A stretch of 64,000 nucleotides of DNA from Bin87 sp965243255 (GTDB taxonomy: Bacteria > Chloroflexota > Dehalococcoidia > Lucifugimonadales > UBA3495), in the NCBI GenBank assembly GCA_965243255.1, contig CBDEUH010000004.1:1364001-1428000 (forward strand). Direction: 5' to 3'. Shown here piece after piece: positions 47,170 through 55,928 of this stretch (within the stretch, counting starts at the first letter, position 1; every line of letters begins with the position of its first letter). A program made the translations under genes and the position numbers. The notes under the pieces are model-generated. The model had not been told where the DNA came from, did no database searches, and was given only the letters and a program-made list of their open reading frames with translations.

Positions 47170-47980
47170 GGTAGTTGGCAACCTTCAGCAGGTGGTCGTA
47201 TTGGGGGTAGTGCACCGACCGGAGGCAGAGGCCATGGGCCGGAAGGGTGGCGATTTGTCGTTGATTTGGCGTGCGTCCGGCCAGGGCCTCGGCCATGGCG
47301 TGTATTGGTAATCTTCCTTTGCCGATTTCGACCAGAACAGCGTTGGCGCGCCGGATTTGGTGGCGCAGAAACCCGTTGGCGGCACAATCGATGGTAATGA
47401 CGTCCGAGGTGTCGGAACGGCGGTTTACGTCCCACCGATGGACCAGGCGCACGGCAGTCCGGTCAACGGGGTGGCCGGTGGCGATTTGGCGAAAATCCCT
47501 GATACCGAGCAAGGTGTTCGCAGCCCGCTGCATCGCCGCCGCATCCAGTGGAGTTGGCTCCAGGTAGTGAGTACGGCGGACCAAGGGCGACTCGATAGCG
47601 CGGTTCAGGATGCTGTACCGGTATTCGCGGCGAACGGCGCTGCGTCGGGAGTGGAACTCCGCCGGCACGTCGTGGGCGGCGAGAACGCGTATGGCATCGG
47701 GCAGATAGTGGTTGAGAGCAGCCTGGAAAACGGACGGAGGGCGCCTGCTTTCGGTGGAGAAGTCCACCACCTGGCCACAGGCGTGGGCGCCGGAATCGGT
47801 ACGGCTGGCTCCGCGAATCCTGGTTGGCGTGCCGGTGAACCTGGCGATGGCAGTTTCCAATTCACCCTGGATGGAGGATGCGTTGGTCTGTAGCTGAAAG
47901 CCGGCGTAGTCGGTTCCTTCGTAGGCTACCACCAGCGCGATGCGCCGGACATCATGGTCTGCGGTGCGTTCGGATGTCAT
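47156..47980 (-). CDS. truA: tRNA pseudouridine-38/39/40 synthase TruA
   Basis: A 274-residue TruA. LVVAYEGTDYAGFQLQTN, the catalytic RGASRTDSGAHACGQVVDF with its Asp (~62), REYRYSILNR, and FLRHQIRRANAVLVEIGKG in the second domain are present. It lies 60 bases after rplQ and overlaps rplM by 14 bases, a common placing in Gram-positive-like alpha operons. Confidence 0.94.
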   Translation of the reverse strand: MTSERTADHDVRRIALVVAYEGTDYAGFQLQTNASSIQGELETAIARFTGTPTRIRGASRTDSGAHACGQVVDFSTESRRPPSVFQAALNHYLPDAIRVLAAHDVPAEFHSRRSAVRREYRYSILNRAIESPLVRRTHYLEPTPLDAAAMQRAANTLLGIRDFRQIATGHPVDRTAVRLVHRWDVNRRSDTSDVITIDCAANGFLRHQIRRANAVLVEIGKGRLPIHAMAEALAGRTPNQRQIATLPAHGLCLRSVHYPQYDHLLKVANYHETH

Positions 47981-48040
47981 TGTCGTGGTTTCGCGATGGC
48001 AATTCCTCGTCGGCAGGGGAAAGGTCGGGTCAAGGTCGTT

Positions 48041-48394
48041 CTAGACCAACTCGATAACGGCCATGTAGGCGCCGTCGCCCTGTCGGGGGCCGAGCTTGAC
48101 GATGCGGGTGTAACCGCCGGGTCGCTCGGCGTAGCGAGGACCGAGTTCGTCGAAAACCTTGGCCACGGCCTTCTTGTTGGGCAGCCGGCTCAGGGCCACG
48201 CGGCGGTTGTGCAGGGTGCCCTTCTTGCCGTGGGTGATGATTTTTTCGGTCATCACCCGGGTTTCCTTGGCTTTGGCCAGCGTGGTGGTGATGCGCTCGT
48301 GCTGAATCAGGTCGGCGGTTAGGCCGCGGAGGAGGGCCTTGCGGTGGTCCTTATACCGGCTGAGCTTGCGGCCGGTGACGCGATGGGAAGCCAT
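48041..48394 (-). CDS. rplQ: 50S ribosomal protein L17
   Basis: A 117-residue L17. MASHRVTGRKLSRYKDHRKA and LRGLTADLIQHERITTTLAKAKETR are standard, followed by YTRIVKLGPRQGDGAYMAVIELV at the end (each quoted in part). ATG 48394 has GGAG seven bases upstream and lies 2 bases after the rpoA stop; a GTG at 48400 is less likely. Confidence 0.95.
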   Translation of the reverse strand: MASHRVTGRKLSRYKDHRKALLRGLTADLIQHERITTTLAKAKETRVMTEKIITHGKKGTLHNRRVALSRLPNKKAVAKVFDELGPRYAERPGGYTRIVKLGPRQGDGAYMAVIELV

Positions 48395-48396
48395 GA

Positions 48397-49479
48397 TCAC
48401 TCTCCGTCATCATCATAGTCTAGGTCATCGTCCGGCTCGAAGATGAGGGAACCGGCCGAAAGAATGCCGGGATCGGCGATGAAGTCCAGGTCATCGACCG
48501 CCTCGACAGTTCTTGAGGAGGTGACTCCGAGTTCGGCCAGTTTGCCCTGGAGTTCTTCAAGGGACTTCTGGCCGAAGTTGCGGATGTTCAGCAGCTCGTC
48601 CGAGCTTAATTCGAGAACCTGCCCGACGCGGTCGAGCTTGGCGCGCTTGAGGCAGTTGAGAGTGCGGGAGGACAAGTCCAGCCGCTCGATGGGCATCAGA
48701 TACACTTCCGAAGCCACGGACAGGTTGGAGGTGTCCAGTGCGGAATCGGCCGGTCGGCTGAGCTGGTTGAACATATAGAAATGCTGTACCAGGTTTTCCG
48801 AAGCTTCCTGAATGGCCGAGAGGGGCGTAACGGCACCATCGGTCCAGACCTGTAGCACCAACCGCTCCCAGTCGGTCTGCTGACCTACCATCATGCGCTC
48901 GACGGAGTACTCGACCTTGCGGACAGGGTTGTAGATGGCGTCCACCGGGAGCACTCCCACGGGAAGGCCGGACATGCTGTCGCCCTGGGCGACCTGCTGG
49001 TAACCCTTGCCGGACTCCACGTTGAACTCGATGGAGAGGGAAACGTCGGGGTTGTCCAGGGTGGCCAGGTGCAATTCGGGGTTGACAATCTGAAAGTCGC
49101 TGGCGGTGGAAATATCGCCGGCGCAAACACGGCCTTCGCCGGTGACGTCGAGGCGCATCTTGCCCGGACGCTTGGCCAGGGCATGGATACGAATGCGCTT
49201 GACGCTGAGGAGCAGGTCCATGACCTCCTCCTTGACGCCGGGGATGACGGTGTACTCGTGGGGCACGTCTTCGATTTTGACCCACGTAACGGCGGTACCC
49301 TGGATGGAGCTGAGCAGCAGCCGGCGCAGGGGATTGCCCACGGTGGTGGCAAAGCCGCGCTCCAGAGGCTCCAGGGCGACGGAGGCGTAGGTGTCCGTGC
49401 TCTCAATAACCCGGATGGCCGGGGTAGGAGCTTCGGGTTCCGGTTCCCGCAGGGACGGGAGAATCTGGGGGTTCAGCAT
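48397..49479 (-). CDS. rpoA: DNA-directed RNA polymerase subunit alpha
   Basis: A 360-residue alpha subunit. The N-terminal dimerisation domain has PLERGFATTVGNPLRRLLLS (quoted exactly at 20) and IEDVPHEYTVIPGVKEEVMD; the C-terminal domain (~250-315) has LDLSSRTLNCLKRAKLDRVG and IRNFGQKSLEELQGKLAELG, the UP-element and activator binding helices. The protein is longer than usual by an acidic tail of 40 residues ending in DDDLDYDDDGE. It sits between rpsD (7 bases) and rplQ (2 bases). Confidence 0.96.
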   Translation of the reverse strand: MLNPQILPSLREPEPEAPTPAIRVIESTDTYASVALEPLERGFATTVGNPLRRLLLSSIQGTAVTWVKIEDVPHEYTVIPGVKEEVMDLLLSVKRIRIHALAKRPGKMRLDVTGEGRVCAGDISTASDFQIVNPELHLATLDNPDVSLSIEFNVESGKGYQQVAQGDSMSGLPVGVLPVDAIYNPVRKVEYSVERMMVGQQTDWERLVLQVWTDGAVTPLSAIQEASENLVQHFYMFNQLSRPADSALDTSNLSVASEVYLMPIERLDLSSRTLNCLKRAKLDRVGQVLELSSDELLNIRNFGQKSLEELQGKLAELGVTSSRTVEAVDDLDFIADPGILSAGSLIFEPDDDLDYDDDGE

Positions 49480-49486
49480 TCAGTCG

Positions 49487-50113
49487 CTACCTCGAGTAGT
49501 ACTCGACGATGAGGCGGGAGTTTATGGTTTCGGGCAGCTCGTTGTCCGGCGGCATGGAAACCACCTGGCCTTCCATGTTGGTCAGGTCCAGGGTGAGCCA
49601 ACTGGGCAGGGTTCGGCGGGGCAGCCCGTCGGTTCGGTCGGCAAAGAACTCACGTTTTTTGGAGCTTTCAGTCCAGGAAATGGTCTGTCCGGGCTTGACC
49701 AGGAAAGAAGGGATGTCGGTCTTGCGTCCGTTGACGGCAAAGTGGCCGTGCTGGACCATTTGGCGGGCCTGCTTGCGCGAGTCGGCGAATCCGAAGTGGT
49801 AGATGACGTTGTCCAGGCGGCGCTCCAGGGTGCGCAGCAGGTTATTGCCGGAAATGCCGGGGGCGTTGAAGGCGTCGGTCATGTACTTGCGGAACTGGCT
49901 TTCCATGATGCCGTACATCTGGCGCGCCTTCTGTTTTTCGCGGAGGTGTACGCCGTAGTCAGAGACCCGGCGGCGACGATTGCCGCCTCCGCCTGGCGGA
50001 ATGTGGCGGCGCTCAATGGCGCAGCGCGGCGAGAAGCAGCGGTCGCCCTTGAGGAATAGCTTTTCCCCGGCGCGCCGGCACAGGCGGCAAGAAGGTCCGG
50101 TATATCTACCCAT
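49487..50113 (-). CDS. rpsD: 30S ribosomal protein S4 (zinc-binding type)
   Basis: A 208-residue S4. MGRYTGPSCRLCRRAGEKL with CxxC, then CFSPRC, gives the four-Cys zinc finger of the C+ form. The S4 domain shows RRLDNVIYHFGFADSRKQAR and QMVQHGHFAVNGRKTDIPSF. ATG 50113 is chosen; the longer frame to 50182 reads unrelated residues. The 93-base gap from rpsK is the longest in the run and is where an S4-type autoregulatory leader could sit, but I cannot draw a specific structure. Confidence 0.95.
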   Translation of the reverse strand: MGRYTGPSCRLCRRAGEKLFLKGDRCFSPRCAIERRHIPPGGGGNRRRRVSDYGVHLREKQKARQMYGIMESQFRKYMTDAFNAPGISGNNLLRTLERRLDNVIYHFGFADSRKQARQMVQHGHFAVNGRKTDIPSFLVKPGQTISWTESSKKREFFADRTDGLPRRTLPSWLTLDLTNMEGQVVSMPPDNELPETINSRLIVEYYSR

Positions 50114-50206
50114 ATCAGTTTGTCCGTTGGTGGTGTGGTCGGTGTTGGTGGCAATCGGCGGTTCCGATACGAGCAGAACCACCGGGCGGCGGGTCAGGGG
50201 TGGGAT

Positions 50207-50590
50207 TTACACCCGGCGCCGCTTGGGCGGACGCACGCCGTTGTGGGGGATGGGAGTAACGTCCCGGATGCTGGTTACGTTGAGGCCGGCAGCCTGCAAG
50301 GCGCGAATGGCCGGCTCCCGTCCGGAGCCGGGGCCCTTGATATAGACGTCGATGTTGCGCATACCCATGTCAACGCCGCGACGGGCGGCCAGCTCGGCGG
50401 CGCGCTGGGCAGCAAAGGCAGTGCCTTTCCTGGAGCCGCGGAAGCCGGCAGTGCCGGAGCTGGTGGAAGCCACCACGTTGCCATCGGGGTCGGTGAGGCT
50501 GACCAGCGTGTTGTTGAAGGTGGAGTAGATGTAAGCGCGGCCCTGGGGAATGGAGCGGCGCTCGCGGCGTCGGGTGCGTGGACGGGGCAT
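50207..50590 (-). CDS. rpsK: 30S ribosomal protein S11
   Basis: A 127-residue S11. AYIYSTFNNTLVSLTDPDGN, GTAGFRGSRKGTAFAAQRAA and the C-terminal IRDVTPIPHNGVRPPKRRRV are characteristic. It follows rpsM after 26 bases. Confidence 0.96.
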   Translation of the reverse strand: MPRPRTRRRERRSIPQGRAYIYSTFNNTLVSLTDPDGNVVASTSSGTAGFRGSRKGTAFAAQRAAELAARRGVDMGMRNIDVYIKGPGSGREPAIRALQAAGLNVTSIRDVTPIPHNGVRPPKRRRV

Positions 50591-50616
50591 TGATTGCTAC
50601 CTCTCTGAGCTGCAGG

Positions 50617-51009
50617 CTATTTCTTACCGCCGGTGCGGCGACCGCGTCCGGCAACGGTGCGGCGGGCGCCCTTGCGGGAGCGGGCGTTGGTGCGGGTACG
50701 CTGGCCGTGGACGGGCAGGTTGCGGCGATGGCGGAGGCCCCGGTAGCTGCCGATGTCGATCAGGCGGCGGATGTTTTCGTTGTTCTCCCGCCGGAGGTCG
50801 CCCTCGGTGATGTAGTCCCGGTCCACGATGGCGCGGATTCGGTCCAATTCGTCTTCGGACAGCTCGCTCATGCGAGGGGGCATATCGGTGTCGAGGTTGG
50901 CCTTGCCAACGATTTCCATGGCCTTGGTGGGGCCGATGCCGAAGATGCTGCGTAGCGCGATGTGGGCGCGCTTGCGATCCGGCACGTCAACCTGAGCGAT
51001 GCGAACCAT
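50617..51009 (-). CDS. rpsM: 30S ribosomal protein S13
   Basis: A 130-residue S13. ALRSIFGIGPTKAMEIVGKA near the N-terminus contains the helix-hairpin-helix, LRRENNENIRRLIDIGSYRG is the middle, and LRHRRNLPVHGQRTRTNARS leads to the basic tail ending GRGRRTGGKK that contacts the A- and P-site tRNAs. It follows rpmJ after 19 bases. Confidence 0.96.
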   Translation of the reverse strand: MVRIAQVDVPDRKRAHIALRSIFGIGPTKAMEIVGKANLDTDMPPRMSELSEDELDRIRAIVDRDYITEGDLRRENNENIRRLIDIGSYRGLRHRRNLPVHGQRTRTNARSRKGARRTVAGRGRRTGGKK

Positions 51010-51028
51010 AATGATGCTCCTGTTTTGC

Positions 51029-51142
51029 CTAGCCCTGGCGCTGGGCGTGCTTGCTGTTGACGCAGATGATGCGTACGCGACCCTTGCGGCGGATAATCCG
51101 GCAGCGGTCGCAACGGGGTTTTACGGATGCCGAAACTTTCAT
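51029..51142 (-). CDS. rpmJ: 50S ribosomal protein L36
   Basis: A 37-residue L36, MKVSASVKPRCDRCRIIRRK followed by GRVRIICVNSKHAQRQG. The zinc ligands C-x2-C-x12-C-x4-H are all present, so this is the zinc-binding form. GGGAG lies just ahead of ATG 51142. It lies between infA (16 bases) and rpsM. Confidence 0.95.
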   Translation of the reverse strand: MKVSASVKPRCDRCRIIRRKGRVRIICVNSKHAQRQG

Positions 51143-51158
51143 GTTTTCTCCCGGCTGG

Positions 51159-51377
51159 CTACTTGAAACGATAGGTGATGCGGCCGCGGCTGAGGTCATA
51201 GGGGGAAAGTTCCACCAGCACCCGGTCGCCGGGCAGCACGCGGATGAAGTGCATCCGAATTTTGCCGGAGATGTGGGCCAGGACCTGGTGGTCGTTGGGC
51301 AGCTCCACCCGGAACATTCCGTTGGGGAGAGCCTCGGTAACCTGAGCTTCGACTTCTATCGCTTCTTTTTTAGCCAT
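51159..51377 (-). CDS. infA: Translation initiation factor IF-1
   Basis: A 72-residue OB-fold IF-1. KKEAIEVEAQVTEALPNGMF, VLAHISGKIRMHFIRVLPGD and LSPYDLSRGRITYRFK cover the whole family length. It follows map after 60 bases and precedes rpmJ. Confidence 0.96.
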   Translation of the reverse strand: MAKKEAIEVEAQVTEALPNGMFRVELPNDHQVLAHISGKIRMHFIRVLPGDRVLVELSPYDLSRGRITYRFK

Positions 51378-51437
51378 AAATCATCCTGCTTTCGCCGGGC
51401 CATCCGGGTTGGCCGATGGCCGGCGGTGAGTGGTAAG

Positions 51438-52247
51438 TCAGTCGTGAACGGAGAGAATCTTCGGGCCGTCTTCGGTGATGGCGAGGGTATGCTCGAAATG
51501 GGAGGACAAAGCCCCATCGGCGGTTACCACCGTCCAAGCGTCATCCAGCACCTTGGTGTCATCAGTGCCCAGGTTGAGCATCGGCTCGATGCAGATGCAC
51601 ATGCCAGCGCGGAGCAACACGCCCTTGCCCGGTTCCCCGTAGTTGGAAATGTGGGGGTCTTCGTGAAGGTAGCGCCCGATGCCGTGGCCGCCGTAGCCGC
51701 GAACGAGACCGTAGCCACGCTCCAGGGCATAGGCTTCGACGGCGGCGCCGATGTCGCCGACGCGATTGCCCGGCTGGGCGGCAGCGATGCCGGCATACAG
51801 GCTGGCTTCGGTGTCGTCCATCAGCCGCTGGGCCGCGGGGTCAACTTCACCCACGCCCACCGAGATGGCAGCGTCTCCGATGAAGCCGTCAATGATGGCG
51901 CCCACGTCCATTTTGATGATGTCGCCCTCTTTCAGGACCCGCTTGCCCGGAATCCCGTGCACGATTTCCTCATTCACCGAGGCGCAGATGGTACCCGGGA
52001 AGCCCTGGTAGCCGAGGAAGGCCGGCACGGCTCCGTGGCTGCGGATGTTCTTCTCGGCAATGCGGTTCAACTCGCCAGTGGTGATGCCGGGCTCTACCGA
52101 CCGCTTGAGCAACGATAAAGTGTCGCCGACGATACCGCCGGCGCGCGCCATGGCTTCCAGTTCACGACGGGACTTGATTGTGATCCCGCCGCTGTACGAC
52201 GACGGGGCGTTGGAAGCAGTTTTCCGCTTTTTCTGATTATTCACCAT
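51438..52247 (-). CDS. map: Methionine aminopeptidase, type I
   Basis: A 269-residue MetAP. ITIKSRRELEAMARAGGIVG precedes the fold; metal ligands are the Asp of IKMDVGAIIDGFIGDAAIS (two Asp), the His of GYGGHGIGRYLHEDPHI, the Glu of CICIEPMLN and the Glu of SSHFEHTLAITEDG. A basic 20-residue lead (MVNNQKKRKTASNAPSSYSG) is present before the domain but no zinc finger. It lies 5 bases after adk. Confidence 0.95.
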   Translation of the reverse strand: MVNNQKKRKTASNAPSSYSGGITIKSRRELEAMARAGGIVGDTLSLLKRSVEPGITTGELNRIAEKNIRSHGAVPAFLGYQGFPGTICASVNEEIVHGIPGKRVLKEGDIIKMDVGAIIDGFIGDAAISVGVGEVDPAAQRLMDDTEASLYAGIAAAQPGNRVGDIGAAVEAYALERGYGLVRGYGGHGIGRYLHEDPHISNYGEPGKGVLLRAGMCICIEPMLNLGTDDTKVLDDAWTVVTADGALSSHFEHTLAITEDGPKILSVHD

Positions 52248-52252
52248 TCTAA

Positions 52253-52942
52253 TTATACCTCAACCGTCAACCCCAGGGCGTGGAGGAGGGATTCGTTGAC
52301 CGATTCAACGGCCCCTTCGCCGGCCACGTCAGTGAGCAGGCCACGCTCCCGGTAGTAGTCTAACACCGGCGCCGTCTCCCGGTGGTACACCACCAGGCGA
52401 TTAGCGACGGCTTCCGGTGTGTCGTCGTCGCGTTGGTAAATGTCGCAGTCGTCGGGGGAGATATCGCAGCCGGATGGCGGAGCCCCCGTAACCGGGTCGC
52501 GGGCGAATGGCTTCTGACAGAACCGACAGATGTAGCGATTGCTGAGGCGGCGGATAAGTTCGTCATCGGCGACGGCGATGTGAACCACCCGATCAATGGC
52601 AGCGCCGGCACCGGCCAGGGAATCTTCAAGGGCTCGGGCCTGGCTGGTATTGCGGGGGAAACCGTCCAGCATGAATCCCCGGCCGTCGGGCAACTGGCCG
52701 ATGCGGTCCAGCACCATGCCGATGGTAACCTCATCGGGCACCAGTTCGCCGCGGTTCATAAAGCCTCGGGCCAACTCACCCAATTCGGTGCCGTTGGTCA
52801 GGTGGTGACGGAACAGGTCGCCCGAGCTGACGTGCTCGACACCCAACCGTTCCTTGAGCAGCTGGGCCTGGGTACCCTTGCCAGCGCCGGGAGGGCCGAA
52901 GAGGACGAGCCTGAGGCTGCTGGCTGCAGTGGGGAGGCTCAT
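52253..52942 (-). CDS. adk: Adenylate kinase (zinc-type LID)
   Basis: A 229-residue long-form kinase. LVLFGPPGAGKGTQAQLLKE holds the P-loop, VSSGDLFRHHL the AMP site, MLDGFPRNTSQARAL the next conserved motif. The LID has CRFCQKPFARDPVTGAPPSG with CxxC, followed after some residues by CDISPDDC, giving the four-Cys zinc site of Gram-positive-type enzymes. ATG 52942 overlaps the secY stop by 4 bases. Confidence 0.95.
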   Translation of the reverse strand: MSLPTAASSLRLVLFGPPGAGKGTQAQLLKERLGVEHVSSGDLFRHHLTNGTELGELARGFMNRGELVPDEVTIGMVLDRIGQLPDGRGFMLDGFPRNTSQARALEDSLAGAGAAIDRVVHIAVADDELIRRLSNRYICRFCQKPFARDPVTGAPPSGCDISPDDCDIYQRDDDTPEAVANRLVVYHRETAPVLDYYRERGLLTDVAGEGAVESVNESLLHALGLTVEV

Positions 52943-54270
52943 CTGAGGAATCCTTCGTAATTGCGCATCATCAACTGGGCTTCCAGCTGACGCAGGGTGT
53001 CCAGGCCGACGCCCACCATGATGAGCAGGCTGGTGCTGCTGAGGGCAACCGCCTCAAAGCCGGTAGCCAGGGAAGCCAGGTAAGGAACGATGGCAATGAA
53101 ACCGAGGAACAGCGCGCCGCCCAGGGTGAGGCGAACGATAACCCGGTTCAGGTAGTCCTGGGTGGGCCGGCCGGGTCGAATACCCAGCACGAAACCGCCG
53201 TTGCGCTGAAGGTTCTCGGCGATGTTCTGCTGCTGGAATACAACCAGTGTGTAAAAGAACGTAAAGGCCACCACCAGGAAGAAGGCGAGCACCCAGTAGA
53301 ACGGGCCGGCCGGGCTGAGCGCGGTCTGGAGGTTACCCGCCAGATTGCCGACGAATCCGCCGGTGGCGCTCAGGTACTGGGCCACCGTGCCGGGGAGAAT
53401 CACTATGGAGAAGGCAAAGATCAGGGGAATCATGCCGGCGGAGTTGATGCGCAGGGGTATGTAGGTGGAACCGGATTGCCGGTACATCTGCCCGCCCCGA
53501 AAGATGCTGCGTCCGTATTGCACCGGGATGCGCCGGTGGGCTTCGTTGAAGACGACAATCAGGGCGATGATGAGGAGGCCAATGAGGGCGAAAAAGAAGA
53601 CTCCCAGGTAGTCTTGCGTGCTGAAGAAACCGGATGCCAGCAGGCCAGGGAAACCGACCACGATGCCGGCGAAGATAATCAGCGAAATGCCGTTGCCTAT
53701 CCCCCGCTCGGTGATCAATTCGCCCAGCCAGACCAGGAACATGGTCCCGGCGGTCAGCGAAAGAACTGCGGCCATCGTCGGCAGGAAGGCGTCTCCGGTA
53801 AAGCCGACGTTGGTCAGCACGTTGGCCTGCTGCAGCAGCACCAGTTGGGCGAAGGCCTGGGCGATGGCGATGGGCACGGTTCCCCAGTGGGTGATGCGGT
53901 TCATCTTGATGCGACCGGCCTCACCCTCCCGGGACATATTCTGCAGCTGGGGTATCACGGGAGTGAGCAGCTGCATGATGATGGAGGCCGTGATGTACGG
54001 GAACACACCCAGGGCGACGATGCTCATCCGGCTGAGGGCGCCGCCGGAAAAGAGGTCCAGGAAGCCCAGCAGCTGGTTATTGCGGAACAGGTCGTCCAGG
54101 GCGCCGGCGTCGAGGCCCGGAATGGGAATGTGGGCCACCAGCCGGTAGAGGGCCAGCATACCCAGAGTGAACAGGATTTTGGCGCGCAGGTCGGGTACGC
54201 TGAACGAGTCGATTGCCGCCTGCACCAGCCGGGGCCATCGACCGCCGCCCTGTACCTCTGACTGAATCAT
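52939..54270 (-). CDS. secY: Preprotein translocase subunit SecY
   Basis: A 443-residue ten-helix channel protein. IPIPGLDAGALDDLF, the plug region FLDLFSGGALSRMSIVALGV, PYITASIIMQLLTPVIPQLQ, and the loop after helix 8 with RPGRPTQDYLNRVIVRLTLG (~378) are conserved. The end MMRNYEGFLR is usual. It lies 37 bases after rplO and overlaps adk by 4 bases. Confidence 0.96.
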   Translation of the reverse strand: MIQSEVQGGGRWPRLVQAAIDSFSVPDLRAKILFTLGMLALYRLVAHIPIPGLDAGALDDLFRNNQLLGFLDLFSGGALSRMSIVALGVFPYITASIIMQLLTPVIPQLQNMSREGEAGRIKMNRITHWGTVPIAIAQAFAQLVLLQQANVLTNVGFTGDAFLPTMAAVLSLTAGTMFLVWLGELITERGIGNGISLIIFAGIVVGFPGLLASGFFSTQDYLGVFFFALIGLLIIALIVVFNEAHRRIPVQYGRSIFRGGQMYRQSGSTYIPLRINSAGMIPLIFAFSIVILPGTVAQYLSATGGFVGNLAGNLQTALSPAGPFYWVLAFFLVVAFTFFYTLVVFQQQNIAENLQRNGGFVLGIRPGRPTQDYLNRVIVRLTLGGALFLGFIAIVPYLASLATGFEAVALSSTSLLIMVGVGLDTLRQLEAQLMMRNYEGFLR

Positions 54271-54307
54271 GGCCGCTGCGCCTCACGCTCCAGACGGGGG
54301 AGCTGGG

Positions 54308-54754
54308 CTAGATTTCCTCGACGGTGCCGCCGACCGCTTCAATCTTGGCGCGGGCGGATGCGGTGAACTTGTGGGCGACCACGGTGAGGGGGTGCCACAC
54401 CTCGCCCTCGCCAACCACCTTGATGGGACGGTTGACGCGCCTGATGATGCCCAGTCCGCGCAGCAGTTCCGGGGTTACCCGGGTGTTGGCTTCGAAGCGT
54501 TCATGCAGGGTGTCGAGATTAACCAGGGCGTAGTAGGTCTTGTAGCGGTTGTTGAATCCCCGCTTCATGGGCAGACCCTTGATGAGGGGGAGCTGGCCGC
54601 CCTCAAATCCGGGTCGCAGGCGCCAGCCCGAGCGGGACTTCTGACCCTTCATGCCGCGTCCGGCGTAGCTGCCGCCACCGGCGGCGTCGCCCCGTCCGAC
54701 GCGCTTGCGACGGCGGCGCGCGCCCTTGGGCGGCGAAATGTCGTGCTCCATCAT
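54308..54754 (-). CDS. rplO: 50S ribosomal protein L15
   Basis: A 148-residue L15. HDISPPKGARRRRKRVGRGD, GMKGQKSRSGWRLRPGFEGG and QLPLIKGLPMKRGFNNRYKT make the loop-rich N-terminal half, followed by the globular domain ending AKIEAVGGTVEEI. The start is among ATG 54754, ATG 54751 and TTG 54763; none has an ideal ribosome binding site, and GGAG fits 54763 or 54754 about equally. Confidence 0.92.
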   Translation of the reverse strand: MMEHDISPPKGARRRRKRVGRGDAAGGGSYAGRGMKGQKSRSGWRLRPGFEGGQLPLIKGLPMKRGFNNRYKTYYALVNLDTLHERFEANTRVTPELLRGLGIIRRVNRPIKVVGEGEVWHPLTVVAHKFTASARAKIEAVGGTVEEI

Positions 54755-54807
54755 GATTGCCAATCAGCTCCAGAAACTGCCCGGCGGTTGAACTTCCGGC
54801 GCCGGGG

Positions 54808-54990
54808 TTATTCGACGGGTTCCACTACGATGAGGTGCTGAACCTTTTTCACCATGCCCATAATGGTAGGGCTGTCGTCATGCACCACGGAGTGGTTGAG
54901 CCGTTTGAGGCCCAGGGATTGGACGATACGACGCTGGTACGACGGTCGTCCGATGCAACTCTTCTTCCAGGTAATTTTGATCTGCGCCAT
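54808..54990 (-). CDS. rpmD: 50S ribosomal protein L30
   Basis: A 60-residue L30. IKITWKKSCIGRPSYQRRIV, SLGLKRLNHSVVHDDSPTIM and GMVKKVQHLIVVEPVE cover the full short bacterial form. It is 32 bases after rpsE. Confidence 0.94.
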   Translation of the reverse strand: MAQIKITWKKSCIGRPSYQRRIVQSLGLKRLNHSVVHDDSPTIMGMVKKVQHLIVVEPVE

Positions 54991-55022
54991 TTTTCTTTCG
55001 TACCTGCGCGGTGCGGTGGTGG

Positions 55023-55928
55023 TTAGCCAGTGGTGTCTTCGGCGTCAGCGGGCGGTTCGGCAACGGCTTCGGCTGGCGGCTCCGCTTCCGCTGGTGCGTC
55101 CGGAGTTTCGACCTCAGCGACGGCGACGTCCGGGGACTCTGCCGCCGGGGCTGCGGCCGGTTCCGGTTGGGGAGCGGGGGCAGCGGACTCCTCCGCAGGC
55201 GGCGCGGCGGCCGGCGCTTCGGCAGCGGGTTCTTCGGCCGGCGCTGCAGGAGCGGGCGCTTCGGCAGTCGGCTCGGGAGCGGGCGCTGTGTCCGCTTGGG
55301 GGGCAGCCTCAGCCGCCGCTTCGGGTTCGGGTTCCGGCTTGTTCAGTCCCAGACGGTTGGCGCGCTCGGTTTCCGGGTCGCGCAGCAGGCTGAGGGCCTC
55401 CATGGTTGCCTGGACGATGTTGATGGGGTTGCGGGAGCCCAGGGACTTGCCGACCACGTCCTGCACGCCGCCCAATTCCAGCATCGCCCGCATTGCGCCG
55501 GCGGCGATGATGCCGGTGCCCAGGGGGGCCGGCTTGATGATAACGATAGACGCGCCCTTGCGCACCGAAATCTCGTGGGGGATGGTGCTGCCTTTGATAG
55601 GGATATTCACGGTGCTGCGTCGCGCCACTGCGGTGCCCTTGCGCACTGCGTCGGGAATGGCCAGGGCCTTGCCCATGCCGGCGCCGACGCGACCCTGGCC
55701 GTCGCCCACGACCACCAGGGCGTTGAAGCGAAGGCGGCGACCGCCTTTGACCACCTTGGCGATGCGGCGGGTATGTACGACCCGCTCGCTGAAACCGCCG
55801 CTGTCCTCTTCGCGCTGACGCTGCTCTCGGTCGCCACGGCCGCGGCCACGGCCGCCACCGCCGCGACGGTCGCGTTCGCCGCCGCCTCGTTCGCCTCGAT
55901 CACCTCTACGGGATGCCTGGGATACCAT
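55023..55928 (-). CDS. rpsE: 30S ribosomal protein S5 with long Ala/Pro/Glu-rich C-terminal tail
   Basis: A 301-residue S5, far longer than the usual 165-200. An Arg/Gly-rich lead (DRGERGGGERDRRGGGGRGR) precedes the core, which has RRIAKVVKGGRRLRFNALVV, GDGQGRVGAGMGKALAIPDA, and GTGIIAAGAMRAMLELGGVQ up to GLNKPEPEP at about 203. The last 100 residues are almost only Ala, Pro and Glu. No frameshift is involved: the tail is in frame with a single stop. On the ribosome the S5 C-terminus faces the solvent near S8, so the tail would project outward. It shares one base with the end of rplR. Confidence 0.94.
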   Translation of the reverse strand: MVSQASRRGDRGERGGGERDRRGGGGRGRGRGDREQRQREEDSGGFSERVVHTRRIAKVVKGGRRLRFNALVVVGDGQGRVGAGMGKALAIPDAVRKGTAVARRSTVNIPIKGSTIPHEISVRKGASIVIIKPAPLGTGIIAAGAMRAMLELGGVQDVVGKSLGSRNPINIVQATMEALSLLRDPETERANRLGLNKPEPEPEAAAEAAPQADTAPAPEPTAEAPAPAAPAEEPAAEAPAAAPPAEESAAPAPQPEPAAAPAAESPDVAVAEVETPDAPAEAEPPAEAVAEPPADAEDTTG

